Below, piece by piece: positions 43,554-53,311 of a stretch of 64,000 nucleotides of DNA. The notes under the pieces are model-generated. The model was not told the origin of the DNA, did not search any database, and saw nothing but the letters and a program-made list of their open reading frames with translations. Every line of letters begins with the position of its first letter. Position 1 is the first letter of the stretch. The DNA comes from Nocardia donostiensis (GTDB lineage Bacteria; Actinomycetota; Actinomycetes; Mycobacteriales; Mycobacteriaceae): positions 27,155-91,154 of the forward strand of contig NZ_MUKP01000025.1 of assembly GCF_002081715.1 (NCBI RefSeq). The letters are read 5' to 3'. Made by a program: the position numbers and the translations under genes.

Positions 43554-45437
43554 ATGCTGGCCAACGGTGACGTTTTCGCCGGCTATGTCATCGACCGGCA
43601 GCTGGGTCGGGGTGGCATGGGCTCGGTTTATCTTGCAAAGCATCCGCGGTTGCCGCGAATGACTGCGCTCAAGCTGTTGAACCGGGAGATGTTCTTCGAC
43701 AAGGAGGTGCGGGCGCGGTTCGAACGGGAGGCGGATCTGGTTGCCCGGCTAGACCATCCCAGCATCGTCACCGTCTACGACCGCGGCCTCGAAGACGAGC
43801 AGCTGTGGATTTCGATGCAGTACATCGACGGCATCGACGCCGCTTCGGTGGATCCGCAGCGACTGCCGTCGGAACGCGCCGTGCAGATCATCCAGGAAAC
43901 CGCGGAGGCACTCGACTACGCGCACGGGATGGGTGTACTGCACCGTGACGTGAAACCAGCCAATATCCTGCTGGCCCGGTCCACCGGTGGACGCGGCGAA
44001 CGGGTCTATCTGACCGACTTCGGTATCGCCCGGTTGCGCGACGACACCGGCCACCTCACCCAGACCGGCACCTTCACCGCCACCCTGGCCTACGCCTCGC
44101 CGGAACAGCTGACCGGAGCCTCGCTGGATCACCGCTCCGACCAGTACTCGCTGGCCTGCTCGCTGTTCTGGCTGTTCACCGGCAATGGCCCGTTCACAGC
44201 GACCAACCCGGCCGCGGTGATCCAGGGACATCTGCAGTCGCCGCCGCCCGCGCTGAGCACCGTGCGCCCCGGTCTGCCGATCGCGCTCGACGCGGTGCTG
44301 GCCAAGGCGATGGCCAAACGTCCCGACGACCGTTTCGGCTCCTGCGCGGAATTCGCCGCGGCCGCCAAGCAGGCGCTGAGCAACCAGAGCTCGCCCGCAC
44401 TGCCGGTCACGCCGCCGTATACCAGCGGCGGCCACCAGCAGCCCTATCCCAGCGGCGGCCACCAGCAGCCCTATCCCAGCGGCGCCCAAGCCCAGCCCTA
44501 TCCCAGCGGCGCCCAAGCCCAGCCCTATCCCAGCGGCGCCCAAGCCCAGCCCTATCCCAGCGGGCTGCAAGCCCAGCCGTATCCCAGTGGTACACAGGCC
44601 CAGCCATACCCCAGCGGGCTGCAGTCCCAGCCCCAGGCAGGCGGGGCTCAGCAGCAGTCGCCGGCCGGCGTCGCGCAACCGTTCGCCGGCGGCGCACCCG
44701 GCCAGCCCTACCCGAGCGCGGCGCCTACCGCGCCGAATCAGGGCAATATCGGTGGCCCAGGGGTCGGCCCATACCAGCAGCAGCCCGCCTATCCCTACAA
44801 CCAGCCGCCCCCGCCGCAGGGATCGACCAAGAACACCGGTCTGATCATCGGTCTCTGCCTCGGCCTCGTGGTGCTCGTCGCCGTCGGCATCGGCATCGTG
44901 GTCGCCATCGGTGGCGACGATTCGTCGTCGACGGCAGACGGTTCCAGCACCAGCACCAGCGCTTCCAGCACCGCGGCCTCCGTCCCGGCCACCCTGGATT
45001 CCCTCAGCAAAGAATTCCCCGGCATGGTGCCCGCGACGACCTCCGGCGATGTCGGATACAACGCCGCAAACTGCTGGAACGCCAGCTCCGACTCCCCGCC
45101 CTCGCCCGATGCAGGCGAACCGGACTTCGGCACATGGACCTACCAGTGGCGCTGCTACGGCGGTAACAACAACGACGACCCCTTCTATCGGTTCTACGTG
45201 TACGAATCGGCCGCCGACGTGGAAGCCGTGGTGCAGTCGCTGTCGGGCGCGCAGAAGTCCACCGACAGCAACGGTGGCCAGACCTACACCAACTACAAAC
45301 TCGAGAAAGACAGCCCGATGATGATCACGGTGTTCACCGGCGATCCGAACCGGGCACAGTTCCTGATGTTCACCGACGGCGTGGTCGGCACGATCGACGA
45401 GGTTCTCACCTGGTGGAAGTCGGCGCCGCTGAACTGA
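43554..45437 (+). CDS. Membrane Ser/Thr protein kinase with extracellular domain
   Basis: The 627-residue protein has a kinase domain in residues about 1-275 (LGRGGMGSVYLA, HRDVKPAN, TDFGIAR, YASPEQL). A Pro/Gln/Tyr-rich juxtamembrane region follows, with a seven-unit 9-residue tandem repeat. One TM helix (GLIIGLCLGLVVLVAVGIGI, about 428-447) leads to an extracellular domain of about 170 residues with two Cys (NCWNASS, WRCYGG). The extracellular part probably senses a wall or lipid signal. ATG 43554 has GGAG upstream. Confidence 0.93.
   Translation: MLANGDVFAGYVIDRQLGRGGMGSVYLAKHPRLPRMTALKLLNREMFFDKEVRARFEREADLVARLDHPSIVTVYDRGLEDEQLWISMQYIDGIDAASVDPQRLPSERAVQIIQETAEALDYAHGMGVLHRDVKPANILLARSTGGRGERVYLTDFGIARLRDDTGHLTQTGTFTATLAYASPEQLTGASLDHRSDQYSLACSLFWLFTGNGPFTATNPAAVIQGHLQSPPPALSTVRPGLPIALDAVLAKAMAKRPDDRFGSCAEFAAAAKQALSNQSSPALPVTPPYTSGGHQQPYPSGGHQQPYPSGAQAQPYPSGAQAQPYPSGAQAQPYPSGLQAQPYPSGTQAQPYPSGLQSQPQAGGAQQQSPAGVAQPFAGGAPGQPYPSAAPTAPNQGNIGGPGVGPYQQQPAYPYNQPPPPQGSTKNTGLIIGLCLGLVVLVAVGIGIVVAIGGDDSSSTADGSSTSTSASSTAASVPATLDSLSKEFPGMVPATTSGDVGYNAANCWNASSDSPPSPDAGEPDFGTWTYQWRCYGGNNNDDPFYRFYVYESAADVEAVVQSLSGAQKSTDSNGGQTYTNYKLEKDSPMMITVFTGDPNRAQFLMFTDGVVGTIDEVLTWWKSAPLN
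44427..44615 (+). repeat. Coding 27-bp tandem repeat, 7 units
   Basis: Seven direct 27-bp units encode nine residues each: GGHQQPYPS twice, GAQAQPYPS three times, then GLQAQPYPS and GTQAQPYPS, with a partial eighth. The units are in frame with the kinase and lie just before its membrane helix. They are a likely length-variable site between strains. Confidence 0.9.
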
Positions 45438-45522
45438 CCGGCGAGCTCATGGGCGTCCGCTTACCCGAGGTCGGGGTGATTACCGATGGCGCGGCGGCGC
45501 CTCGCCCGACAAACTGGACACC

Positions 45523-46299
45523 ATGACTTCACACGCGGTGGATCTGGACCCGGCCGAGACAGACGAGGCATCCCTGATCGCGGCGAGCGCGATCGAACTG
45601 ACCAAGGTCTACGGGTCCGGAGACACCCAGGTCACGGCCCTGGACGCGGTATCAGCCGATTTCGTGCGCGGCGAGTTCACCGCGATCATGGGTCCGTCCG
45701 GTTCCGGTAAGTCGACATTGATGCACTGCCTGGCCGGGCTGGACAGCGCCACCTCCGGCACCGTCCGCATCGGCGACACCGAGCTGACCGAACTGACCGA
45801 CAAACAGATGACGAAGCTGCGGCGGGACCGGATCGGTTTCGTCTTCCAGGCGTTCAACCTGGTGCCGACGCTGACCGCGCTGGAAAACATCACCCTGCCG
45901 CTGGATATCGCGAACCGGGAACCTGACCGTGCCTGGCTCGACACCGTCCTCGACCGCCTCGGCTTGACCGGCCGGCTCACCCACCGGCCGAGCGAACTGT
46001 CCGGCGGGCAGCAGCAGCGGGTGGCGTGCGCCAGGGCGCTGGCGGGCAAACCGGAAATCATCTTCGGTGACGAACCGACCGGCAACCTGGATTCGCATTC
46101 CTCCAGCGAGGTGCTGTCGATCCTGCGGACCGCGGTCGACGAATTCGGACAGACCGTCGTCATCGTCACCCACGACCCGCACGCCGCCTCGTACGCCGAC
46201 CGCGTGGTATTCCTCGCCGATGGCAGCATCGTCGACGAACTACGCGACCCCACCGCCGACTCGGTGCTGGACCGGATGAAGGCCCTGGAGACACGGTGA
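45523..46299 (+). CDS. ABC transporter ATP-binding protein (MacB/LolD type)
   Basis: The 258-residue protein has Walker A MGPSGSGKSTLMH, the Q loop FVFQAFNLVPTLTALEN, signature LSGGQQQRVACARAL and Walker B IIFGDEPTGNLD, then VTHD. The sequence is the MacB/LolD type that works with FtsX-like permeases. It overlaps the permease gene by one base (TGATG). Substrate unknown; lipid, peptide or drug efflux is possible. Confidence 0.95.
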   Translation: MTSHAVDLDPAETDEASLIAASAIELTKVYGSGDTQVTALDAVSADFVRGEFTAIMGPSGSGKSTLMHCLAGLDSATSGTVRIGDTELTELTDKQMTKLRRDRIGFVFQAFNLVPTLTALENITLPLDIANREPDRAWLDTVLDRLGLTGRLTHRPSELSGGQQQRVACARALAGKPEIIFGDEPTGNLDSHSSSEVLSILRTAVDEFGQTVVIVTHDPHAASYADRVVFLADGSIVDELRDPTADSVLDRMKALETR

Positions 46300-48827
46300 T
46301 GGCGGCCAACCCTATGCGCAAGGTGGCCTTGCGCAACCTCGCCGCGCACAAGGTGCGGCTGGCGCTGACGTTGCTGTCGGTGGTGCTGGGCACCGCGTTC
46401 ATCGCAGGCTCGTTCGTGTTCACCGATACCCTGCAGCGCACCTTCGACGGGATCTACGCCGACGAAGCCAAGGGTGTCGCGGTCCGGGTGAGCCCGCAGG
46501 AGCGGCAGTCGATGGGCGTACCGCAGCAGGTGGTCGACCAGATCACCGATATGGACGGGGTGGGCGCGGTCGCGCCGAACGTGAACGGGCCGTTGGTACT
46601 GCTCGACCCCACCGGGAAGAAGGCGGTGCAGACCGGTGGCGCGCCCAGCTGGGGCGAATCGTATATGCCTCCCGAACGTGCGGTAGCCGAACCGGAGCGG
46701 TTCGTGGCGGGCGCTGCGCCTGCGCAGCCGGGCGAGATAGCGATCAATACCGGGGGCGCAGAACGGGCCGGGCTCGAGGTCGGCGACCGGACCAAAGTGA
46801 TGATCCCGTCCAAGGGGATCATCGACGTCACAGTGACCGGTATCTACGAGGTCGCGACCGATACCGGGGGCTATATCGGGGTGCTGTTCGACGACGCCCA
46901 GGCTCGGCAGCTGTTCACCGACGGCAAACACGTCGCCTATGTGGATATATCCGCCCAGGGGATCGGCGGCGACGAACTGCGCGACCGGATCGCGGCGGCG
47001 TTGCCCGACTACAAGGTGCAGAACGGGGAGCAGGTACGCGAGGAGATGCGCGCCGAGATCTCCGAGGCGCTCAACTTCATCAACTACTTCCTGCTGGCCT
47101 TCGGCGCCATCGCGCTGATCGTCGGCACCTTCATCATCTACAACACCTTCTCCATGATCGTGGCGCAGCGGTTGCGGGAGCTGGCGCTGTTGCGGGCCGT
47201 CGGCGCGAGCCGCGGGCAGGTCGGCCGCTCCGTGGTGGCCGAGGCGCTGGTGATCGGCGTGATCGGCAGCGTGATCGGTCTCGCTGCGGGTATCGCGCTC
47301 GCGTTCGGGCTGTCGGGGGCGCTCAACGCATTCGATCTGGGCTTGCCGACGGGCTCGCTGGCGGTGCGGCCGCGTACCGTGCTGGTCGGTCTCGCGGTGG
47401 GGCTACTGGTGACCGTGCTCAGCGCGTACGCACCCGCCCGCCGGGCAGCCACGATCCCGCCGGTGCAGGCGATGCGCGAAGAATTTGCCTCAACCAGCGG
47501 TGAATCGCTGCGGGTACGCACGGTGATCGGCACGGTGCTTGCGGTGGCAGGCTTGGTGTTCGTGGTGCTCGGCGCTCGCGGCACCGGCGGCACCGCGGCG
47601 ACCGTTGTCGGGGTCGGCGCGCTCGCGCTGGTGTTCGCGGTGCTGTTCGTTTCGCCCGCACTGTCGCGTCCGGTGGTCGGCGCACTCGGGTTGTTGTTGC
47701 GCCCGTTCGGCCCGATCGGGCGGATGGCCCGCAACAACGCGGTGCGTAACCCGCGCCGCACCGCCGCAACCGCGTTCGCGCTCACTCTGGGGCTCATGCT
47801 GGTTTCGGCGATCGGCATGCTCGGGGCTTCCGCCAAAGCGAGCGTCGACGTCCTGGTGGACAAGGGGATGAAGGCCGACTACGTGCTGGCCGGGCCGCAG
47901 ATGATCGGGGTGCCGCGCGGCGCCGCCGCTGCAGTCCGGGATTCGGTGCCCGGCGTCGCCGAGGTCGTCGCGTTACGTGGGGCCGCCGTGAAAATCGGCG
48001 ACGACGACGAATTCGGTACCTCACCCGACGGGCCGATCGACGGGGTGCTCGACTACGACATCATCAGCGGCAGCGCCCAGTTCGGCGACGACGAGATCCT
48101 GCTGTCGGAGGACGAAGCCACTGAACACAGCGTGACGGCCGGAGACGCCATCACCCTCAACAGCCTGGACAACAAGAAGATCCCGGTGACGGTCGCCGGG
48201 GTCTACACCAACTCACCGCTGCTCGGCCCGATGGTGCTGCCCTCGGCGGTATACGAGCAGGTGATGCCGGTGGCGTTGCGGGTGGACGCACTGGTGCTGG
48301 TGCGGGCGCAGCCCGGAGCCGACCTGACCGCGATGCGCACCGATCTGGAACAAGCCACTGAACAGTTCGTGGTGGTGCAGGTCCAAGACAAGGAGGATTT
48401 CAAGGGCGCACAGGGCAGACAGATCAACACCATGATGGCGATCCTGTACGGGCTGCTCGCGTTGGCGGTGGTGATCGCGATCCTCGGCATCGTCAACACC
48501 CTGGCGCTGTCGGTGGTGGAGCGGCGCCGCGAAATCGGTATGTTGCGCGCGGTCGGCACCCAGCGCGCGCAGGTACGCCGCAGCATCTACCTGGAATCGA
48601 TGCTGATCGCCGTATTCGGCGCCATCATCGGCGCACTGCTCGGCCTCGGCCTCGGCGTCGGCTTCCTGCGCACCCTGCGAGACCTGGGGCTGGAGGAAAT
48701 CATTGTCCCGTGGGGACAGCTGGTCCTGATGCTGGTCGGCTCGGCGCTGGTAGGTGTACTGGCCGCCCTGTGGCCGGCGGTCCGCGCCGCCCGCACTCCA
48801 CCGCTGGCCGCCATCTCCGACCTGTAA
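46299..48827 (+). CDS. FtsX-like ABC permease, fused double unit
   Basis: The 842-residue protein has an N-terminal TM helix (LALTLLSVVLGTAFIAGSFV), an extracellular domain of about 200 residues, and two FtsX-type TM blocks (FFLLAFGAIALIVGTFIIY and MMAILYGLLALAVVIAILG). The conserved LRAVGASRGQVGRSVV and LRAVGTQRAQVRRSIY coupling loops show two halves. It should pair with the preceding ATPase to form an efflux or lipid-extrusion system. ATG 46299 is used. Confidence 0.93.
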   Translation: MAANPMRKVALRNLAAHKVRLALTLLSVVLGTAFIAGSFVFTDTLQRTFDGIYADEAKGVAVRVSPQERQSMGVPQQVVDQITDMDGVGAVAPNVNGPLVLLDPTGKKAVQTGGAPSWGESYMPPERAVAEPERFVAGAAPAQPGEIAINTGGAERAGLEVGDRTKVMIPSKGIIDVTVTGIYEVATDTGGYIGVLFDDAQARQLFTDGKHVAYVDISAQGIGGDELRDRIAAALPDYKVQNGEQVREEMRAEISEALNFINYFLLAFGAIALIVGTFIIYNTFSMIVAQRLRELALLRAVGASRGQVGRSVVAEALVIGVIGSVIGLAAGIALAFGLSGALNAFDLGLPTGSLAVRPRTVLVGLAVGLLVTVLSAYAPARRAATIPPVQAMREEFASTSGESLRVRTVIGTVLAVAGLVFVVLGARGTGGTAATVVGVGALALVFAVLFVSPALSRPVVGALGLLLRPFGPIGRMARNNAVRNPRRTAATAFALTLGLMLVSAIGMLGASAKASVDVLVDKGMKADYVLAGPQMIGVPRGAAAAVRDSVPGVAEVVALRGAAVKIGDDDEFGTSPDGPIDGVLDYDIISGSAQFGDDEILLSEDEATEHSVTAGDAITLNSLDNKKIPVTVAGVYTNSPLLGPMVLPSAVYEQVMPVALRVDALVLVRAQPGADLTAMRTDLEQATEQFVVVQVQDKEDFKGAQGRQINTMMAILYGLLALAVVIAILGIVNTLALSVVERRREIGMLRAVGTQRAQVRRSIYLESMLIAVFGAIIGALLGLGLGVGFLRTLRDLGLEEIIVPWGQLVLMLVGSALVGVLAALWPAVRAARTPPLAAISDL

Positions 48828-48929
48828 GGCGCGACCACCCGCCTCGAAGGGCGGGCAGCCACGCAGGTAAACCACTGTTCCGGGAGTGCGCAGGCGGGTG
48901 CTTGTTACTGCCGCTCTGGGATGTGCGGC

Positions 48930-49245
48930 TGACTGCCTCGGGTCTGGGGCTGTTCGTCGCATATTTGAGCCAGCGCGGTCGAGTGTTCGTTACGCCGCTT
49001 TGTGAGGTGCGGCGTTTGCCTCGGGTCAGGAGGCCGGGTGAGCCGTTGGCTGCCTCGGGTCCAGGATGTCCGTCGCATGTTTGAGCAGCGGTGCGTGTTC
49101 GAGTGCTCTCTGTGAGGTGCGGGAGCTCGCCTCGGGACGGTGAGGCTGCCTGTCAGGCGGGGTGTACCGCTGTTCGAGAAGTGCGGTCGAGCGTTTGTTA
49201 CGCCGCTTTGTGAGGTGCGGCTGCCCTCGGGGGGGGGTGTCTGTC
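48930..49245. repeat. Second repeat family: three imperfect units in a 519-nt gap
   Basis: Three related units of roughly 80-100 nt lie in the gap after the permease gene (48828-49346). The first and third share CGGTCGAG-GTTACGCCGCTTTGTGAGGTGCGG (about 48987-49013 and 49182-49217). The middle unit (about 49057-49133) is more diverged. Each unit also includes GCCTCGGG and a TTCG.CGCAT.TTTGAGC segment. No gene is credible here. The repeats differ from the dispersed repeat at 4.1, 5.1 and 56.3 kb. Confidence 0.7.
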
Positions 49246-49346
49246 ACTCGGGTGAGCCGCAGTTCGGGGGTGCAGACGAGCGCTCGATACCACAGCTCGG
49301 CTCACCTCGAAGGTGGTGGGCCTGGTCATCCGGCGGGGGCGGTCGC

Positions 49347-50537
49347 TTATGTCGTGCCGCTCGACCAGCTGGACAGGTCGCTGCGGTTGAGGGTTTGGGC
49401 CAGTAGTTCGGGGAATCGGTCGGGGGTGCAGGCGAAGGCCGGGACGCCGAGCGCGGCCAGGGCGGCGGCGTTATCGCGGTCGTAGGACGGTGCACCGTCG
49501 TCGGACAGCGCCAGTAGCACCACCACCTGTACGCCGGATTCACGCAGTGTGTTTATTCGGCGCAGCATCTCCTCGCGGATACCGCCCTCGTACAGGTCGG
49601 AGATGAGGAAGAAGACCGTATCGTCGGGGCGGGTGACCAGCGACTGGGAATAGGCGATGGCCCGGTTGATATCGGTGCCGCCGCCGAGTTGCGTGCCGAA
49701 CAGCACCTCCACCGGATCCGACAGTTGCTCGGTCAGATCCACCACTTCGGTGTCGAACACCACCAGTGAGATGCGCAGCGACCGCATCGACGCCAGCACC
49801 GCACCGAATACCGACGCGTACACCACGCTCGAGGCCATCGAACCGGATTGGTCGATCGCCAGGATCACGTCCCGGTGCACCGCGTGGGCGCGGCGGCCGT
49901 AGCCGACCAACCGTTCGGCGATGATGGTGCGCTGCTCGGGCAGATAGTTGGCGAGATTGCGGCGGATGGTGCGGTCGAAGTCGATATCGCGCGGCTTGGG
50001 GCGGCTCACCCGGGCAGCTCGGTTGAGCGCGCCGCTGACCGCGGCCACGGTGCGTGAGGCGATCCGCTCCTCGATCTCGCGCACCACCTTCGCCACCACC
50101 GCCCGCGCAGTCGCCCTGGTGGTTTCCGGTATCACCCGGTTCAGGCTCAGCAAGGTCCCGACCAGATGGACATCCGGTTCCACCGCCTCCATCAGCTCCG
50201 GTTCCAGCAGCAGCTGGGTGAGTTGGAGCCGCTCCACCGCGTCGCGCTGCATCACCTCGACCACGGTGGCGGGGAAGTAATTGCGGATATCGCCGAGCCA
50301 GCGCGCCACCCGCGGCGCCGAGCCTTGTAATCCGCCGGAACGTCTGCCCTGGTCGGGGTCGGCGCTGTCGTACAGTGCCGCCAGGGCGCGGTCGATGGCC
50401 GGGTCGTCGGCTCCGCCGAGGGCGCCGAGTTCGGATTCGGCCGCCTGCCCCAGCACTAACCGCCACCGCCGGATCCGGTTGTCCTCATCGCAGCGCACCA
50501 TTGCGCGATCGGCGGCACCGTTGATGTTCTCGCTCAT
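49347..50537 (-). CDS. VWA-domain protein (CoxE-like) of a MoxR operon
   Basis: The 396-residue protein has a helical N-terminal half and a C-terminal von Willebrand A domain with the metal-site motif AIDQSGSMASS (DxSxS at about residues 229-233), then LGGGTDINRA (MIDAS Thr) and ISDLYEGG. It is last in a four-gene operon and overlaps the DUF5682-like gene by 4 nt. MoxR ATPases generally act with such VWA proteins, moving or maturing targets. Target unknown. Confidence 0.92.
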   Translation of the reverse strand: MSENINGAADRAMVRCDEDNRIRRWRLVLGQAAESELGALGGADDPAIDRALAALYDSADPDQGRRSGGLQGSAPRVARWLGDIRNYFPATVVEVMQRDAVERLQLTQLLLEPELMEAVEPDVHLVGTLLSLNRVIPETTRATARAVVAKVVREIEERIASRTVAAVSGALNRAARVSRPKPRDIDFDRTIRRNLANYLPEQRTIIAERLVGYGRRAHAVHRDVILAIDQSGSMASSVVYASVFGAVLASMRSLRISLVVFDTEVVDLTEQLSDPVEVLFGTQLGGGTDINRAIAYSQSLVTRPDDTVFFLISDLYEGGIREEMLRRINTLRESGVQVVVLLALSDDGAPSYDRDNAAALAALGVPAFACTPDRFPELLAQTLNRSDLSSWSSGTT

Positions 50538-53311
50538 ACCGCAACTCCTAGAATCTCGGCGACGACCCGCATCGCGAGCTCACCACGTGCGAGATCGAGG
50601 CCGGTGGCCGCCGTGCTCGCTCGAGTGGGGCCGCCTGCGCGGACCGCTCGGCCGATGGCACGGCGTTCCCCGGATTCGAAGGCACCGAAAGTGCGGCGCA
50701 GCAGCGGCAGGGTTTCGACGAACTGGTCGTCGGTGAGGGTGGTCAGCCAGTCGTCGACGAGCCGTAGCAGCCCGCGGTCATGCACTAGCAGCAGCCCGCG
50801 ACCACCGACGAAACCGTCGATCCAGGCCGCCTTGTCGGCGGCGCTGCTACCGACCGACAGCGCCGCCGAGAGCCGGAGCGCGGAATCGCCGGGCTCGATC
50901 ACCCCGGCATCGCTGAGCAGCCGTACCACCCGCCCGGTCAGTGCGCCGTGCACGTCACCGCGGTCGGCCAGCCTGCGCAACGCGGACAGCCAGGTATCGG
51001 TGGCCTGCTCGTTGTCGCGGGTCAGGATTGCGGTGTGTGCGGTATCGAGCAGGGCGCGCAGTTCCAGCGCGGCATCGGCGCCCAAACCGGTGACGGCGGC
51101 GGGCAGCCCGGCGCAGATGCGCACCAGCATGCCGTCGGCCACCTGGGTGAGTGCAGCGGTGTCGGTGCCGCGCACGTCCCCGTACCGCAGTGTCCGCACC
51201 AGACCGGGTAGCGCGGTCAGCAGGTGACTCACGTCGTGGTCGACCGCGGCCGCCGACGCCAAGCGCGCGATCAGACCGTCGGTAGCACCGCCCAGATCGG
51301 CGAGCAGCGCCAACTCCAGCGCGTCGGTGAGGTCGCCGACACCGCTGTCGTCGCGGGAAGCGGTGTCGAGGATCTTCGCCTCGGCTGCGCCGCGCACCGT
51401 GGTGCCCCAGCGCGCCGCCTCGATGACGGCGACGGCGAATTCGGGCCGCCACTGCAGCGTCCAGGTCTCCCGGAAGGTGCCGGTCGAGCGGACCTCGCTG
51501 TCGGTGCGGGTGCCCCAGGCCACGTCGAGCAGCCGCAGCCGGTGCAGCAGCCGTGATTTCGCGATATCGCGTTCCTTGCGCAGATCCAGGTCGACGGTTC
51601 TCATCAGCGGGTCGAGTTTCATACGCAGGGAACGCAGCTGTGCGCGCAGATCGACGTCCAGCGCGACCGCGGGCACCCCCTCGGGTACCGCGCCGAGTTC
51701 CTCGCCCACCACCAATTCCGCGCCGATCAGCCGCAGCATCGTCTCGTCGCCCTCGCACAGCACCGCGCGGGTTGCCTCGGTGACCTCCGACAGCCCCGCC
51801 AGGGGCCTGCCACGCAAGGTGGCCAAAGACTCGGCGAGCCGGACCGATTCGATGATGTGTGCACTAGACACCGGCAGATCGTGCCTCCGCAACACAGTCG
51901 CGACCTTGGTCAACCATGCTGCGACGGGCTGCTCCGGCTGGACGAACAAATGGTGGTACCAGCCCGGCGATGTCACGCCCGCGCCGTACCCGGACGCCGA
52001 CGTCAGCCGTGAATGCGTCCACGGCACCCACGTCGTGCGCGCCTTCACCTTCGGCATCCCCTTCAGCAACCGGGTATCGGCCGCCGTCGGACCGAGCGGC
52101 CCGGCCAGCGCAGGCGCATGCCACGCCCCGCACACCACAGCGACCCGTTGCGCACCCGCTTTCAACGTCTTCCGCAGCACCTGCCGCATATACGCCTCGC
52201 GACGCAAAGTATGAGCATCGATTCCCGGTGTGCTCCAGGCCGTACCTGCTGCCTCGACGTCCGCAGTGGTCGCGGTTGCGCCTGCTGTGTTATCGGATGC
52301 TGTGGTGGACGCGTCTTGGTCGGGATCGGTCGGAGTGCTGGTGGCCGCCTGGGCGGCTTTCGTGTCGCCGCCCGTGCTGCCGGATGGCGGCTGGTGGACT
52401 GCTACCTGCGGAGCGGAGGAATCTGCTCGGCTGGACCCGAAAGCCACCAGGGCCTCTGCGGCGCGCCAGAGGGGCTGTTGCGGGGAGACGTCGGCGATCG
52501 ATCGCACTCCGTTGGTTGCGGTCCCGCGTGCGTTGTTGTTGGTCGATGCGGCCGTCGTGGTTCCGTTGGTGTTGCGGTCGGTGGGGTCGGCCTCCGCGTT
52601 GCCGGCTGTGTCGATCTCAGGTTTGTGGCCTGTTGGCTCGTTGCGTTCGTTGCCGCGGTTGCCGTCTGGTGGGGCCGTCGGGGGTACTGGTGACAGCGGT
52701 GATGTACTGAGGCAGGCTTCAGTGCCGGCTTCGCGTAGTGCGCTCATCGCTTCGGTGATGGCGGTGAAGATATCGGCGTCGGTGCTGGATTCGACCACTG
52801 CGTCCCACCAGCGTTCGGCGTCGTCGTAGCCTGCGGCCGCTGCGAGTTCGGACAAGGGGTCGCCGGTGCCGGGTGGGTCGTCGGCGGCGAGGACGTTGCC
52901 AGCGGGGAGATCGCAGAAGTGAACGGGGATATCGTGTTCCACCGCGTAGCGCAGCGCCTGCCATTCCGGGGAGAACGCAGCGAACGGCCAGAACGCGGCG
53001 CGGGCGGGCTCGTCGGGGACATAAGCCAGCAGCGCGACCGGCGGGCGCATTCCCTCGGCGCCGACGAAGGCGACCAGCGGGTCGGCGTCGGCGGGACCCT
53101 CGATCAGGATGGCGTCGGGGCGGAACTCCGTCAGTGCGAGCCGCAGCGAACGGGCCGAACCGGGTCCGTGGTGGCGGATGCCGAAGACGCGGGTCTGCGG
53201 GCCGGTGAGTTCGGGAGGGGTGGAGCGGGCGTCGGGTGTCCCTGCGAACAGGTGAGCATAGGGCGCCGCTTCGGTGGGGCCGACGGTGGGTGCTGCTGCG
53301 CTGGTGTTCAT
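50534..53311 (-). CDS. DUF5682-like protein with TraB/EreA-type motifs
   Basis: The 925-residue protein opens with RVFGIRHHGPGSARSLR (GxxH at 44-47), ILIEGPADADP (Glu71) and later VAVVCGAWHAP (GxxH at 395-398). Two GxxH motifs and a Glu are the marks of the TraB/TIKI/EreA/ChaN fold; the link is my inference. Between them are two disordered Asn/Thr/Ala-rich stretches (about 201-280 and 293-361). The C-terminal half (about 430-925) is helical. It is flanked by 4-nt overlaps with the MoxR and VWA genes, which supports one complex or pathway. Confidence 0.8.
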   Translation of the reverse strand: MNTSAAAPTVGPTEAAPYAHLFAGTPDARSTPPELTGPQTRVFGIRHHGPGSARSLRLALTEFRPDAILIEGPADADPLVAFVGAEGMRPPVALLAYVPDEPARAAFWPFAAFSPEWQALRYAVEHDIPVHFCDLPAGNVLAADDPPGTGDPLSELAAAAGYDDAERWWDAVVESSTDADIFTAITEAMSALREAGTEACLSTSPLSPVPPTAPPDGNRGNERNEPTGHKPEIDTAGNAEADPTDRNTNGTTTAASTNNNARGTATNGVRSIADVSPQQPLWRAAEALVAFGSSRADSSAPQVAVHQPPSGSTGGDTKAAQAATSTPTDPDQDASTTASDNTAGATATTADVEAAGTAWSTPGIDAHTLRREAYMRQVLRKTLKAGAQRVAVVCGAWHAPALAGPLGPTAADTRLLKGMPKVKARTTWVPWTHSRLTSASGYGAGVTSPGWYHHLFVQPEQPVAAWLTKVATVLRRHDLPVSSAHIIESVRLAESLATLRGRPLAGLSEVTEATRAVLCEGDETMLRLIGAELVVGEELGAVPEGVPAVALDVDLRAQLRSLRMKLDPLMRTVDLDLRKERDIAKSRLLHRLRLLDVAWGTRTDSEVRSTGTFRETWTLQWRPEFAVAVIEAARWGTTVRGAAEAKILDTASRDDSGVGDLTDALELALLADLGGATDGLIARLASAAAVDHDVSHLLTALPGLVRTLRYGDVRGTDTAALTQVADGMLVRICAGLPAAVTGLGADAALELRALLDTAHTAILTRDNEQATDTWLSALRRLADRGDVHGALTGRVVRLLSDAGVIEPGDSALRLSAALSVGSSAADKAAWIDGFVGGRGLLLVHDRGLLRLVDDWLTTLTDDQFVETLPLLRRTFGAFESGERRAIGRAVRAGGPTRASTAATGLDLARGELAMRVVAEILGVAV

